Positions 17,175 to 25,596 of a DNA stretch of 42,491 bases are shown here, in pieces. The DNA lies in assembly GCA_045651765.1 (NCBI GenBank), contig JAZRSY010000014.1:1-42491 (forward strand), in the 5' to 3' direction. A program made the position numbers and the translations under genes. The notes below the pieces were generated by a model. That model ran no database searches. It was not told the origin of the DNA and was given only the letters and a program-made list of their open reading frames with translations. Position 1 is the stretch's first letter. Each line of letters begins with the position of its first letter. The DNA is from SIG565 sp045651765 (GTDB lineage: Bacteria > Bacillota > Clostridia > Oscillospirales > Acutalibacteraceae).

Positions 17175-18194
17175 TTAACGGAACCTTGCCCCGCGCTTAA
17201 ATGTGTAATTGTTAAATCCACCAACGCCCTCGAGCCTTTTTAATGTACCCAAAACAACGCAATCAAGCGGATTGGCAGCCACCGTTACGGGCATACCGAT
17301 TTCGTCGGCCACCAGTTGTGAAAAGCCCCTTAACAATGCGCCGCCGCCCGTTAAGGTAATGCCGGTGTCAATAATATCGGCCGATAATTCGGGTGGGGTT
17401 TTTTCAAGCGTTGCCCTAATGGCATCTACAATTTTCATAACCGGCTCGGTTATGGCCTCGCGCACCTCGGCGGCTGAAATTGTTACATTTTTGGGCAGAC
17501 CGTCAACAAGGTTGCGGCCCTTAATTTCTATGGATTTTTCGCCTTCATATGGCAAGGCCGAGCCGATTTCTATTTTAATTTGTTCGGCTGTGCGTTCTCC
17601 TATTAAAAGGTTATGTTTTTTTCTAATGTAGTTAATAATGGCTTCGTCTAAATTGTCGCCTGCTATTCTAATGGACTGTGCTGTTACAATATCGCCCAGT
17701 GAAATTACGGCAACCTCACTGGTACCGCCGCCAATATCAACCACCATGCTGCCGGCGGCATCCATTACGGGTAAGCCCGCTCCCACGGCTGCGGCCATTG
17801 GCTCTTCAACTAAATCAACCTCAGTCGCACCCGCCTGTTTTGCAGCATCGTAAACGGCGCGGCTTTCAACCTCGGTAACGCCCGAAGGTGTGCAAATAAC
17901 CACACGCACCCTTGAAAAGAACGAGCCTTTAAGCGCCTGCCTTATAAACCTTTTAAGCATTGCTGCGGTAACATCAAAGTCGGCAATAACGCCCTCTTTA
18001 AGCGGACGAACGGCCACAATTGAGCCGGGTGTGCGGCCTATCATATTTTTTGCCTCGGTTCCAACGGCCCTTACGGCATCGTTTCTAACGTCGTACGCCA
18101 CAACCGAAGGCTCGCGCATTACAATGCCCTTGCCCTTTATGCACATTAAGGTATTGGCGGTGCCTAAATCTATTCCAATATCTCGAGTAAACAT
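17175..18194 (-). CDS. mreB: Actin-like cell-shape protein MreB
   Basis: A 339-residue bacterial actin that forms membrane-bound filaments organising lateral wall synthesis. Actin-fold phosphate loops are clear: DIGIDLGTANTLM at the start, VVDIGGGTSEVAVISLG in the middle, and the adenosine motif TGGGALLRGF near the C-terminus; PEP-like VEEPMAAAVGAGLPV also matches. The start follows AAGGGGA. It opens the mreB-mreC-mreD-mrdA group under its own promoter. It could be an Mbl-type paralogue, but the context favours MreB. Confidence 0.97.
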   Translation of the reverse strand: MFTRDIGIDLGTANTLMCIKGKGIVMREPSVVAYDVRNDAVRAVGTEAKNMIGRTPGSIVAVRPLKEGVIADFDVTAAMLKRFIRQALKGSFFSRVRVVICTPSGVTEVESRAVYDAAKQAGATEVDLVEEPMAAAVGAGLPVMDAAGSMVVDIGGGTSEVAVISLGDIVTAQSIRIAGDNLDEAIINYIRKKHNLLIGERTAEQIKIEIGSALPYEGEKSIEIKGRNLVDGLPKNVTISAAEVREAITEPVMKIVDAIRATLEKTPPELSADIIDTGITLTGGGALLRGFSQLVADEIGMPVTVAANPLDCVVLGTLKRLEGVGGFNNYTFKRGARFR

Positions 18195-18230
18195 TTTAAA
18201 ATCCCCTTTAAATGAATTTCTCCAAAAAAT

Positions 18231-18259
18231 ATTATACAGTTTTTTATGTTTTATAACAA
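18231..18259 (-). promoter_or_regulatory. mreBCD promoter
   Basis: On the minus strand: TTGTTA (18254-18259), 17-base spacer, TATAAT (18231-18236), placed in the 73-base gap behind the lipid kinase gene. Confidence 0.75.
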
Positions 18260-18267
18260 TAGTTATT

Positions 18268-19158
18268 TTACGGAATTATAAAATTAGCGGCCTTGTTTAA
18301 ATTGGTTATTTCGGTAATGCGTTCGGCTACAATATGCTCACCGTCGAGCGTCCAATCGGTCTTGCGGCTCGACTCCACAATGAGTTTGCTTGTTTTAAAC
18401 TGCTTAATGCACTTTCGGTTAAACTTTTTGGTGGCAATAGCATCTATAATAGCATTTAAATCGGCCAAGGAATCGGGGTTTTCAATTAACACTACCTCGA
18501 AAAGACCGTCGTTTAACACAACGCCTGCATTATGCAGTTTTATAATGCCCCCCACCGACATCGAGTTAGAAACTGCGCCGAATAAATAATCGCCTTCGTA
18601 AACATCGGTGTCTGACTGTATTTTTAGGTGAATGGGTTTTATGTTGCCAAGGCTTTTAACACCCTCTAAAACATAGGCGAGTTGACCTATAACATTTTTA
18701 ACATCTTGTGGGGCGGAATAAGAAGCCTGAGTGAAAGCACCGAAAGAGGCTGTGTAGCAAAAATAATTATTAGGGCCAAATTTACCGATATCGAGCGCTT
18801 CGCGGCGGCCTGAAATAACATCGGCTGCGGCGGTGGCTATGTTTTTAGATATTTTAAGCCCCGAAGACCACTCGTTTAATGTGCCAGATGGTATATAACC
18901 AATATTATAACTGTTTTTGTTTTGTTGGGCGCCGGCTATAACCTCGTTTAAGGTGCCGTCGCCACCGCAACAAACTATAGTGCTGTAATTACTGCCTAAA
19001 TTGGCCACCGCAGCGGTTGCATCGCCCTTTTTAGAGGTTGGATAAACGGTTACGCTGTAGCCACCACGGGTTAATGTGTTGCAAACCTTTAAAAGTTCCG
19101 ATTTAATTTTGCCAGTGCCCGATTTTGGATTAACAACTAAAAACAAATTTTCCTGCAT
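18268..19158 (-). CDS. Diacylglycerol kinase family lipid kinase (DgkB/YegS type)
   Basis: A 296-residue soluble lipid kinase that phosphorylates diacylglycerol or a related lipid and returns it to phospholipid synthesis. It has NPKSGTGK near the N-terminus, CCGGDGTLNEVIAG (nucleotide-binding GGDGT), and IPSGTLNEW where classic DgkB has GTxND (here GTLNE, a mild departure). I place the start at the second ATG, nine bases after AGGA; the first ATG touches that site. It is 11 bases after tsaD. The exact lipid substrate is unknown. Confidence 0.87.
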   Translation of the reverse strand: MQENLFLVVNPKSGTGKIKSELLKVCNTLTRGGYSVTVYPTSKKGDATAAVANLGSNYSTIVCCGGDGTLNEVIAGAQQNKNSYNIGYIPSGTLNEWSSGLKISKNIATAAADVISGRREALDIGKFGPNNYFCYTASFGAFTQASYSAPQDVKNVIGQLAYVLEGVKSLGNIKPIHLKIQSDTDVYEGDYLFGAVSNSMSVGGIIKLHNAGVVLNDGLFEVVLIENPDSLADLNAIIDAIATKKFNRKCIKQFKTSKLIVESSRKTDWTLDGEHIVAERITEITNLNKAANFIIP

Positions 19159-19169
19159 TGCCACCATTC

Positions 19170-20177
19170 CTATCTGTAATTAATTGGCATAGTTGCCACC
19201 GCATTTAAAGAGGAATCCCCAATATTCCCGCTTTTATATTCGTAATATGCCTGAACGCCCACCATGGCGGCATTATCGCCACAATATTCAAGCGGTGGGT
19301 AATAAAGGCTAAAACCGTTGTTTTGGCATTCTTTTTGCATCCTCTCGCGCAGTTCACTGTTGGCCGAAACACCGCCCGCAAGAGCAATTTGTGTGTAGCC
19401 CTTTAGTTTTGCTGCAAGCAAGGTTTTTTCTATTAAAATATCGCAAACCTTTTGCCTTATGGTAGCCGAAAGCACCGGAACATCAATTTCCTGCCCCTTC
19501 TGTACGGCATTATGCACCGTGTTTATCACGGCTGTTTTAAGACCCGAAAAACTAAAATCGAACTCGTTACCCGAAAGCTTTGGCGTTGGCAACGGATATT
19601 TTACTGTATCGGCCACTGTGGCAATTTTATCTAAATTAACACCGCCCGGGTAATTAAGCCCCATTACCCTGGCCGATTTATCAAGGCATTCGCCTGCGGC
19701 ATCATCGCGGGTGGAGCCTATTATATTAAAACTTGTGTAATCGGTAACCTCGGCAATAACACTGTTGCCGCCCGAAACCAAAAGGCACAAAAATGGCGGT
19801 TTTAAATCTTGGTGCACTATGTAATTAGCGGCAATATGGCTGCGCAAATGATGCACCGGAATAAGTGGTATGTTAAGGCTTAAGGCCAAGCCTTTGGCGT
19901 AATTTACCCCTACAAGCAAAGCACCAATAAGCCCCGGAGCAAAGGTAACCGCAACCGCTTCTAACTGCGAATAAGTAACACCCGCATCGGCTAGCGCCTT
20001 TTCTACCACGGCGCTAATATTCTCAACATGCCGCCTTGATGCTATTTCGGGCACAACGCCGCCGTAAATTTTATGCTCTTCTATTTGTGTGTTTACAACA
20101 TTAGAAAGCACCTCACGGCCACGACAAACTGCGGCCGAAGTTTCATCACAAGAAGATTCAATACTTAAAATTAACAC
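19170..20177 (-). CDS. tsaD: tRNA N6-threonylcarbamoyladenosine transferase subunit
   Basis: A 335-residue Kae1/TsaD ATPase that transfers the threonylcarbamoyl group to A37 of ANN-reading tRNAs, with TsaB and TsaE. It shows SIESSCDETSAAV, the metal-binding HHLRSHIAANY (His110, His114), LVSGGNS, and GGVSANSELRER. It starts at GTG, whose G is shared with the TAG stop of the gene before it, so translation is coupled. tsaB and tsaE are not in this window; rimI, often beside tsaD, is here as a fused domain upstream. Confidence 0.96.
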   Translation of the reverse strand: MLILSIESSCDETSAAVCRGREVLSNVVNTQIEEHKIYGGVVPEIASRRHVENISAVVEKALADAGVTYSQLEAVAVTFAPGLIGALLVGVNYAKGLALSLNIPLIPVHHLRSHIAANYIVHQDLKPPFLCLLVSGGNSVIAEVTDYTSFNIIGSTRDDAAGECLDKSARVMGLNYPGGVNLDKIATVADTVKYPLPTPKLSGNEFDFSFSGLKTAVINTVHNAVQKGQEIDVPVLSATIRQKVCDILIEKTLLAAKLKGYTQIALAGGVSANSELRERMQKECQNNGFSLYYPPLEYCGDNAAMVGVQAYYEYKSGNIGDSSLNAVATMPINYR

Positions 20178-21010
20178 TATAAAAACCTCTTTGTCATAAT
20201 AACGGCATCTTCTTTAGGGTTATTGTAAAAACCCTTTCTTACGCCTTCGGGGGAGTAGCCGTTTTTAGTATATAATTGTATTGCGCCATTATTACTACAC
20301 CGCACTTCCAGCGTAATAAATGCGAGCGAATTTTGTTTTGCCAAAAAATTTAATTTGTTAATTAGTTTTTGGGCAACGCCCTGCCTTCTGAACTCAGGTG
20401 TAACGGCAATATTGGTTATATAACCCTCGTCTAACACACAGTTAATTCCTGCGTAGCCCGCAAAGGTGTTATTTTTTATTGCCACAAAAATTTCGGTGCC
20501 GTTATTTATTGCCTCGGAAATAGCGTTTTCACTCCAAGGCTCAGAAAAACAAATTTTTTCAAGTTCTGCAATGTCGGCTATGTGGCTTTTTTTAGCCCTT
20601 ATAACACCCACACCCAAAAACTTTAAATCAATTTCGTTAATAATTTGGTCTAAACACTCGCGGTAGACCGAAACACCGCTGCCGTAAGGGTCGAAAATTC
20701 CGCCCCCTAAAACCGAAATATTTTTACCGCTTTCCACACTTAAGATGGCGTTTTTGTGCGAACTATTCATACAAATAATTTCGTCGGCCCAGTCTACTGC
20801 TGTTTTGGTAATTTGGGTTGGATAATGCCCCGAAATATTTATGCCTATTTCGTCCATTACTGCCACCGAGTTTGGATTAACACCCGAAAAACTGCTAACG
20901 GCCACGCCGGCGCTTTTAACGAAAACGCCCGGCAAATTAAGGCTTTTTAAATAACCTTCGGCCATGGGGCTGCGGCAGGTGTTACCGCTGCAAACAAAAA
21001 GTATATTCAT
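20177..21010 (-). CDS. Fusion: low-molecular-weight protein tyrosine phosphatase + RimI-like acetyltransferase
   Basis: A 277-residue protein with two complete domains. Residues 1-130 are an LMW-PTP: the P-loop VCSGNTCRSPMAEG with Cys7 and Arg13, and the general-acid loop FDPYGSG with Asp107. Residues 135-277 are a GNAT: YITNIAVTPEFRRQGVAQKL (acetyl-CoA loop at 208-213) and EVRCSNNGAIQLYTKNGY, typical of RimI, which acetylates ribosomal protein S18. The GNAT part sits where Firmicutes usually carry free-standing rimI just before tsaD. The frame is continuous with no internal ribosome site evident at the join, so this looks like a true fusion. No biochemical link between the activities is known to me. 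Confidence 0.9.
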   Translation of the reverse strand: MNILFVCSGNTCRSPMAEGYLKSLNLPGVFVKSAGVAVSSFSGVNPNSVAVMDEIGINISGHYPTQITKTAVDWADEIICMNSSHKNAILSVESGKNISVLGGGIFDPYGSGVSVYRECLDQIINEIDLKFLGVGVIRAKKSHIADIAELEKICFSEPWSENAISEAINNGTEIFVAIKNNTFAGYAGINCVLDEGYITNIAVTPEFRRQGVAQKLINKLNFLAKQNSLAFITLEVRCSNNGAIQLYTKNGYSPEGVRKGFYNNPKEDAVIMTKRFL

Positions 21011-21014
21011 TTTA

Positions 21015-23549
21015 TTATCCCTTTGCTATAAACCAGTTTTGACCAAAATTGGCATCTACCGTAAGGCTAACGCTCATATTGGCGGCGGCAGCCATTTCCT
21101 CTTTTAAAATGCTGCAAACTGTATTTTTTATGCCTTCTTCACATTCCACAATCAGTTCATCGTGCACCTGTAAAATAAGGCGGGCATTTAAATTTTCTTG
21201 TTTTAGCCTACGGCTTACCCTTACCATTGCTATTTTTATAATATCGGCCGCGGTGCCTTGAATGGGGGCATTCCTTGCAACCCTTTCGCCAAAGGCCCTT
21301 AACATTCCGTTAGAAGAATTAAGCTCGGGCAAATAGCGTCTGCGACCAAAAAGGGTCAGAACATAACCGTCTTGTTTGGCTTGTTCTATAATGTTTTTCA
21401 TATAATTATCAACCGCCGGGTAGGCCGCTAAATAGCCTTTTATATAACTTTCGGCCTCTTTGCGTGTTACGCCAATATCTTTAGCCAGTGAGAATGCACC
21501 AATGCCGTAAACTATGCCAAAGTTGACCGCCTTGGCGCGTGAACGCATTTGGTCGGTTACCATATCGAGCGGCATATTAAAGGCTGTGGAAGCCGTAAGG
21601 GTATGAATATCTATGTCGTTTTTAAAGGCATTAATCATATTTTGGTCGCCCGAAATATGCGCCAAAACCCTAAGTTCTATTTGGCTGTAGTCGGCATCAC
21701 ACAAGGTGTATCCGCTTGGGGCTTTAAAATATTTTCTTAATTTTTTACCCTCGGGCGTGCGAACCGGTATATTTTGCAAATTAGGCTCAAGTGAAGATAT
21801 GCGGCCCGTTCTGGTTTCGGTTTGGTTAAAGGTGGAGTGAATGCGGCCATCGGGTCCGGCGGCAGCACAAAGGCCATCGCAATAGGTGGATTTTAGCTTT
21901 GCAAGGCCGCGGTATTCGAGCAATAATTTAACGCTTGGGTGAATTTCTTTTAATTCTTCGAGCACATCGGCCGAGGTACTGTAACCGCTTTTGGTCTTCT
22001 TTTTAGCGGGCAGGCCCAGTTTTTCAAACAAGGCAACCCCCAACTGTTTGGGCGAGTTTAAATTAAACTCGTAACCCACTAAACTATAAATTTCGGCTTC
22101 AATTTTGGCAATGCGCTCGGCCAACTCGGCGCCGTATTCGGCAATGCCGTCGGCGTCAATTAAAAAGCCGTTCAATTCCATTTCGGCCAAAACTTCGCTT
22201 AACGGAATTTCGATATTACAAAGCAAATCCAACTGCTTTTTTTGCTCTAACTCTTTATATAAATTATTGCAAACGGTGCTGTGGGCTACGGCCGAATTTA
22301 AAAATTCGTTTTGGGTGTTAACTCCGACACCACCGCCATATTCGCCAATTAAACGGTCTAATTGGTAATTAGAGGCCGAAGGATTGGCTAAATAGGCCGC
22401 CAACATACTGTCGAAAACTATGTTTTGGCAATTAATATTGTTTTTAATTAACCATTTTTTGAAATTTTTATAATCGTATATTCTTTTTTTAGCATTGCTT
22501 TCAAGTGCTGTTAACAATTCTCTATTACCTGTTAAATCAAACTCGACAACGCTATTGCCCGATAAGATTGCCACCTTTTTGTTTTGGTAATCGGGCAAAA
22601 TATCCAAACAATCTTGGATTTTAAATTCGGCAGGTGAAACCACGGTAAAGTTGTTTGTTTTTTGGGGACTGCTTTTTTGTGGGGTAAGGCCTAGCGACTG
22701 CAACATTTTGAAAAATTCCAGCCTTGTTAAAAACTCGGCCAAGGCACTGTCGTTACGCTCGGCGGGCAAATAGGCGTTAATGTCGCTGTCAATTGGGGCA
22801 GTTTTGCAAATTTGACCAAGCCAACGGCTTAAATATGCACTTTCCTTGCCCGCTATTAATTTTTGCTTAACGGCATCTTTAATATCTAAAGTTTCAAGGT
22901 TGTTATAAATGTTATCAATACTTTCAAAACGGGTAATTAAATCGGTTGCGGTTTTTTCGCCCACACCCGTAACACCGGGAATATTGTCGGAACTGTCGCC
23001 CATTAATGCCTTTAGTTCGAGCATACCTTCGGGGGTTAGACCGTAACGCTCAAAAAGGGCCTGTTTGTTGTAGTTTGTGTGTTCGGGTCTGCCCATTTTG
23101 GTGGCGGTTAACAAAACCCTTGTGGAATCGGATATTAGTTGCAAGGCATCACGGTCGCCTGTGGCGATTACGCACTCATTACCGGTGTTTTCACAAAGGG
23201 CGGCAACCGAGCCTAAAATATCGTCGGCTTCGTAACCCTCAATTTCAATAATTTTATAACCCATGCAGTTAAGCCACTCTTTTAAAAGCGGCATTTGGCT
23301 GCGAAGCTCTTCGGGCATACCCTTGCGGCCTGCTTTATACTCGGCATATTCTTTATGCCTAAAGGTAGGCGCGTGAACATCGAAGGCCACAACAACGCCG
23401 TCGGGGTTTTCATCGGCTAAAATTCGGTTTAAAATATTAATAAAGCCGTAAACCGCATTGGTAAACACACCGTCTTTTGTGGTTAAAAGGCGGATTCCGT
23501 AAAATGCGCGGTTAATTATGCTGTTTCCGTCAAGAGCCAAAATTTTCAT
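21015..23549 (-). CDS. polA: DNA polymerase I
   Basis: An 844-residue family A polymerase for Okazaki-fragment processing and repair. The N-terminal 5'-nuclease (about 1-290) has ALDGNSIINRAFYG, EGYEADDILG and LMGDSSDNIPGVTGVGEKTA. The middle 3'-5' exonuclease domain (about 300-440) lacks the DxE and other acidic residues and should be inactive, as in many Firmicutes. The polymerase domain holds motif A (DADYSQIEL, Asp620), motif B (RSRAKAVNFGIVYG) and motif C (QVHDELIVE, Asp797). It heads the minus-strand run polA-phosphatase/RimI-tsaD-lipid kinase, with only 4 bases to the next gene. Confidence 0.97.
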   Translation of the reverse strand: MKILALDGNSIINRAFYGIRLLTTKDGVFTNAVYGFINILNRILADENPDGVVVAFDVHAPTFRHKEYAEYKAGRKGMPEELRSQMPLLKEWLNCMGYKIIEIEGYEADDILGSVAALCENTGNECVIATGDRDALQLISDSTRVLLTATKMGRPEHTNYNKQALFERYGLTPEGMLELKALMGDSSDNIPGVTGVGEKTATDLITRFESIDNIYNNLETLDIKDAVKQKLIAGKESAYLSRWLGQICKTAPIDSDINAYLPAERNDSALAEFLTRLEFFKMLQSLGLTPQKSSPQKTNNFTVVSPAEFKIQDCLDILPDYQNKKVAILSGNSVVEFDLTGNRELLTALESNAKKRIYDYKNFKKWLIKNNINCQNIVFDSMLAAYLANPSASNYQLDRLIGEYGGGVGVNTQNEFLNSAVAHSTVCNNLYKELEQKKQLDLLCNIEIPLSEVLAEMELNGFLIDADGIAEYGAELAERIAKIEAEIYSLVGYEFNLNSPKQLGVALFEKLGLPAKKKTKSGYSTSADVLEELKEIHPSVKLLLEYRGLAKLKSTYCDGLCAAAGPDGRIHSTFNQTETRTGRISSLEPNLQNIPVRTPEGKKLRKYFKAPSGYTLCDADYSQIELRVLAHISGDQNMINAFKNDIDIHTLTASTAFNMPLDMVTDQMRSRAKAVNFGIVYGIGAFSLAKDIGVTRKEAESYIKGYLAAYPAVDNYMKNIIEQAKQDGYVLTLFGRRRYLPELNSSNGMLRAFGERVARNAPIQGTAADIIKIAMVRVSRRLKQENLNARLILQVHDELIVECEEGIKNTVCSILKEEMAAAANMSVSLTVDANFGQNWFIAKG

Positions 23550-23589
23550 TTTTACTTCCTCTAAAAAACTAACTAGTATATCAATTTAT

Positions 23590-23618
23590 ATTATACCAAA
23601 AATTATGCCGTAGGTAAA
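23590..23618 (-). promoter_or_regulatory. polA promoter
   Basis: On the minus strand: TTTACC (23613-23618), 17-base spacer, TATAAT (23590-23595). It is back-to-back with the dusB promoter. Confidence 0.65.
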
Positions 23619-23637
23619 CACCTAATTTGTAAATAAT

Positions 23638-23666
23638 TTGACAACTTTTTATAGTTATTATATAAT
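23638..23666 (+). promoter_or_regulatory. Consensus sigma-A promoter of dusB
   Basis: TTGACA (23638-23643), 17-base spacer, TATAAT (23661-23666): a perfect match. The start of transcription would be 23672-23674, which coincides with the dusB ATG at 23674. Confidence 0.88.
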
Positions 23667-23673
23667 TGCTTTT

Positions 23674-24645
23674 ATGAAAATAGGAAATTTGGAAATTAAG
23701 GGTTATGCTGCGCTGGCGCCCATGGCAGGGGTTGCCGACAGGGCCATGCGCGAAATATGCAGGAGTTTTGGCGCCGCCTACACGGTTGGCGAACTCACAA
23801 GCTCTAAAGGGGTTAGCCTTGGGGACAAAAAATCCAAGGCTTATTTGAGTTGTTTTACGGCCGAAAAACCAATGGCTTCACAACTGTTTGGCACCGAGCC
23901 CGAAACCATGGCCACAGCCGCTGTTTTGGCCGAAAAACAAAACCCCGATTTTATTGATATTAACATGGGCTGCCCCGCCCCCAAGGTTGCGGGTAACGGT
24001 GGTGGCAGCGCCTTAATGCGAACACCAAAACTTGCGGGCGAAATTGTAGCCGCCGTTGTAAAGGCCACAACCCTGCCCGTTACCGTTAAAATGCGCACCG
24101 GTTGGGACAGTGAAAGCATTAACGCCCCCGAACTTGCAAAAATATGCGAAGCTGCAGGGGCGGCAGCCATAACCATTCACGGCCGCACCCGCAAACAAAT
24201 GTATGCCCCGGGCATTGATTATAAAACCATTGCCGCCGTTAAAAAAGCCGTTAAAATACCCGTTATTGCCAACGGCGATATTAACTCGGCAGAATCGGCT
24301 AAAAATATGTACGAACTGACGGGGGCCGATTTTGTTATGGTTGGCCGCGCCGCCATGGGCAACCCCTTTATTTTTGCCGAAATTAATGAATATTTTAATA
24401 ACGGCACTATTTTACCGCCGCCCACAACCAAAGAACGTTTAGATGTTATGTTAAAACAAATAAAATTAATGCTTGAATATAAAGACGCACACAACGCCAT
24501 AATGGAATCGCGCAAGCATACGGCTTGGTATTTAAAGGGTATGCGTGGCGCTGCAAAACTAAGGGCTTTGTGCGGCGAAATTTCAAGTTTTGCCGATATT
24601 GAGGCAATATATGAAAAAGCACTTGAGAACTCTTGTGATTTGTGA
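23674..24645 (+). CDS. dusB: tRNA-dihydrouridine synthase (DusB type)
   Basis: A 323-residue FMN enzyme reducing uridines in tRNA D-loops. It has the TIM-barrel start YAALAPMAGVADRAMR, the catalytic DINMGCPAPKVAGNGGG with Cys100, AITIHGRTRKQMYAP, and VIANGDI and MVGRAAMGNPFIF at the FMN phosphate site. I start at ATG 23674, where homology begins; an in-frame TTG at 23638 is part of the -35 box and cannot be the start. No ribosome site precedes the ATG, and the -10 ends only 7 bases before it, so the mRNA is probably leaderless. Confidence 0.94.
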   Translation: MKIGNLEIKGYAALAPMAGVADRAMREICRSFGAAYTVGELTSSKGVSLGDKKSKAYLSCFTAEKPMASQLFGTEPETMATAAVLAEKQNPDFIDINMGCPAPKVAGNGGGSALMRTPKLAGEIVAAVVKATTLPVTVKMRTGWDSESINAPELAKICEAAGAAAITIHGRTRKQMYAPGIDYKTIAAVKKAVKIPVIANGDINSAESAKNMYELTGADFVMVGRAAMGNPFIFAEINEYFNNGTILPPPTTKERLDVMLKQIKLMLEYKDAHNAIMESRKHTAWYLKGMRGAAKLRALCGEISSFADIEAIYEKALENSCDL

Positions 24646-24687
24646 TAAAATTATAAGGCTTTATAAAAATTAAAGGAGATTTTTACT

Positions 24688-25425
24688 ATGTCTGGCCATT
24701 CAAAATGGAATAATATCAAACGCAAAAAAGAAAAAACCGATGCCGCAAAGGCAAAAATTTTCACAAAAATAGGCCGTGAAATTGCCGTTATTGTTAAACA
24801 AGGCGGCCCCAACCCAGCCGAAAACAGCAAACTTAAAGATGCCATTACCAAGGCCAAGGCCGCCAATGTGCCTAACGATAATATTGAAAGAATTATTAAA
24901 AAGGCCGCAGGCGAGGGCGATGCCACCAACTATGAAGAATTGGTTTACGAAGGTTACGGACCAAACGGTGTTGCCGTTATTGTAGAAACCCTTACCGACA
25001 ACCGCAACCGCACCGCAGGCGAAATGCGCCACTATTTTGATAAATGCGGCGGTAACCTTGGTCAATCAGGCTCGGTTATGTTTATGTTTGAGCGCCGTGG
25101 CCAAATCACCATCGAGGCCGAAGGCCTTGACGAAGATGCTGTTATGGAGGCAGCGTTAGAAGCCGGCGCCGAAGATTTTACAACCGAAGAAGATATTTTT
25201 GTTATTGACACCGACCCGAACGAAATGGGCACCGTGCGCGATGCATTAGAGGCCGCAGGCTACAGCTTTTTATCGGCCGAGGTGGCATATATTCCGCAAA
25301 CCACCACCGCCATTGATGACCCCGATGCTGCAACAAAAATGGCAAAACTTATTGATATGCTTGAAGAAAACGACGATGTTCAAGAAATTTGGCACAACTG
25401 GGAAATGCCCGATGATTTAGATTAA
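24688..25425 (+). CDS. YebC/PmpR family protein (translation/transcription modulator)
   Basis: A 245-residue TACO1-family protein, historically annotated as a transcription regulator and more recently linked to relief of ribosome stalling. Highly conserved start SGHSKWNNIKRKKEKTDAAK, then IVKQGGPNPAENSKL, VPNDNIERIIKKAAGEGD, YEGYGPNGVAVIVE and NLGQSGSVMFMFERRG. Full length. AAGGAGAT precedes the ATG. It is 42 bases after dusB and ends at a terminator, so the two probably form one unit. Confidence 0.95.
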   Translation: MSGHSKWNNIKRKKEKTDAAKAKIFTKIGREIAVIVKQGGPNPAENSKLKDAITKAKAANVPNDNIERIIKKAAGEGDATNYEELVYEGYGPNGVAVIVETLTDNRNRTAGEMRHYFDKCGGNLGQSGSVMFMFERRGQITIEAEGLDEDAVMEAALEAGAEDFTTEEDIFVIDTDPNEMGTVRDALEAAGYSFLSAEVAYIPQTTTAIDDPDAATKMAKLIDMLEENDDVQEIWHNWEMPDDLD

Positions 25426-25439
25426 AAAAAGAGAGGTTT

Positions 25440-25477
25440 AACGGAGACACTTCGTTAAGAAGCTGTCTTCGTTTTTC
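25440..25477 (+). terminator. Terminator of dusB-yebC
   Basis: AACGGAGACA (25440-25449) pairs with TGTCTTCGTT (25464-25473, one G-U), with a small CTTC/GAAG inner stem and the tail GTTTTTC. Confidence 0.8.
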
Positions 25478-25596
25478 TATGTAAAGGGAAAAAATACTAA
25501 TAATAGTTTAGCCAAAGCATTTTTGTCTAAATGTTTTAATTGAAAAACGAGCACGACTGTGCTATAAGTGTCATATATAATGATTTTTATTTGTAG

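Noticed and set aside
24700..25065. 121-residue frame antisense to yebC
   Set aside because: A codon-bias shadow of yebC (Gly/Val/Phe-rich complement of an Ala/Lys/Asn-rich gene); no ribosome site.
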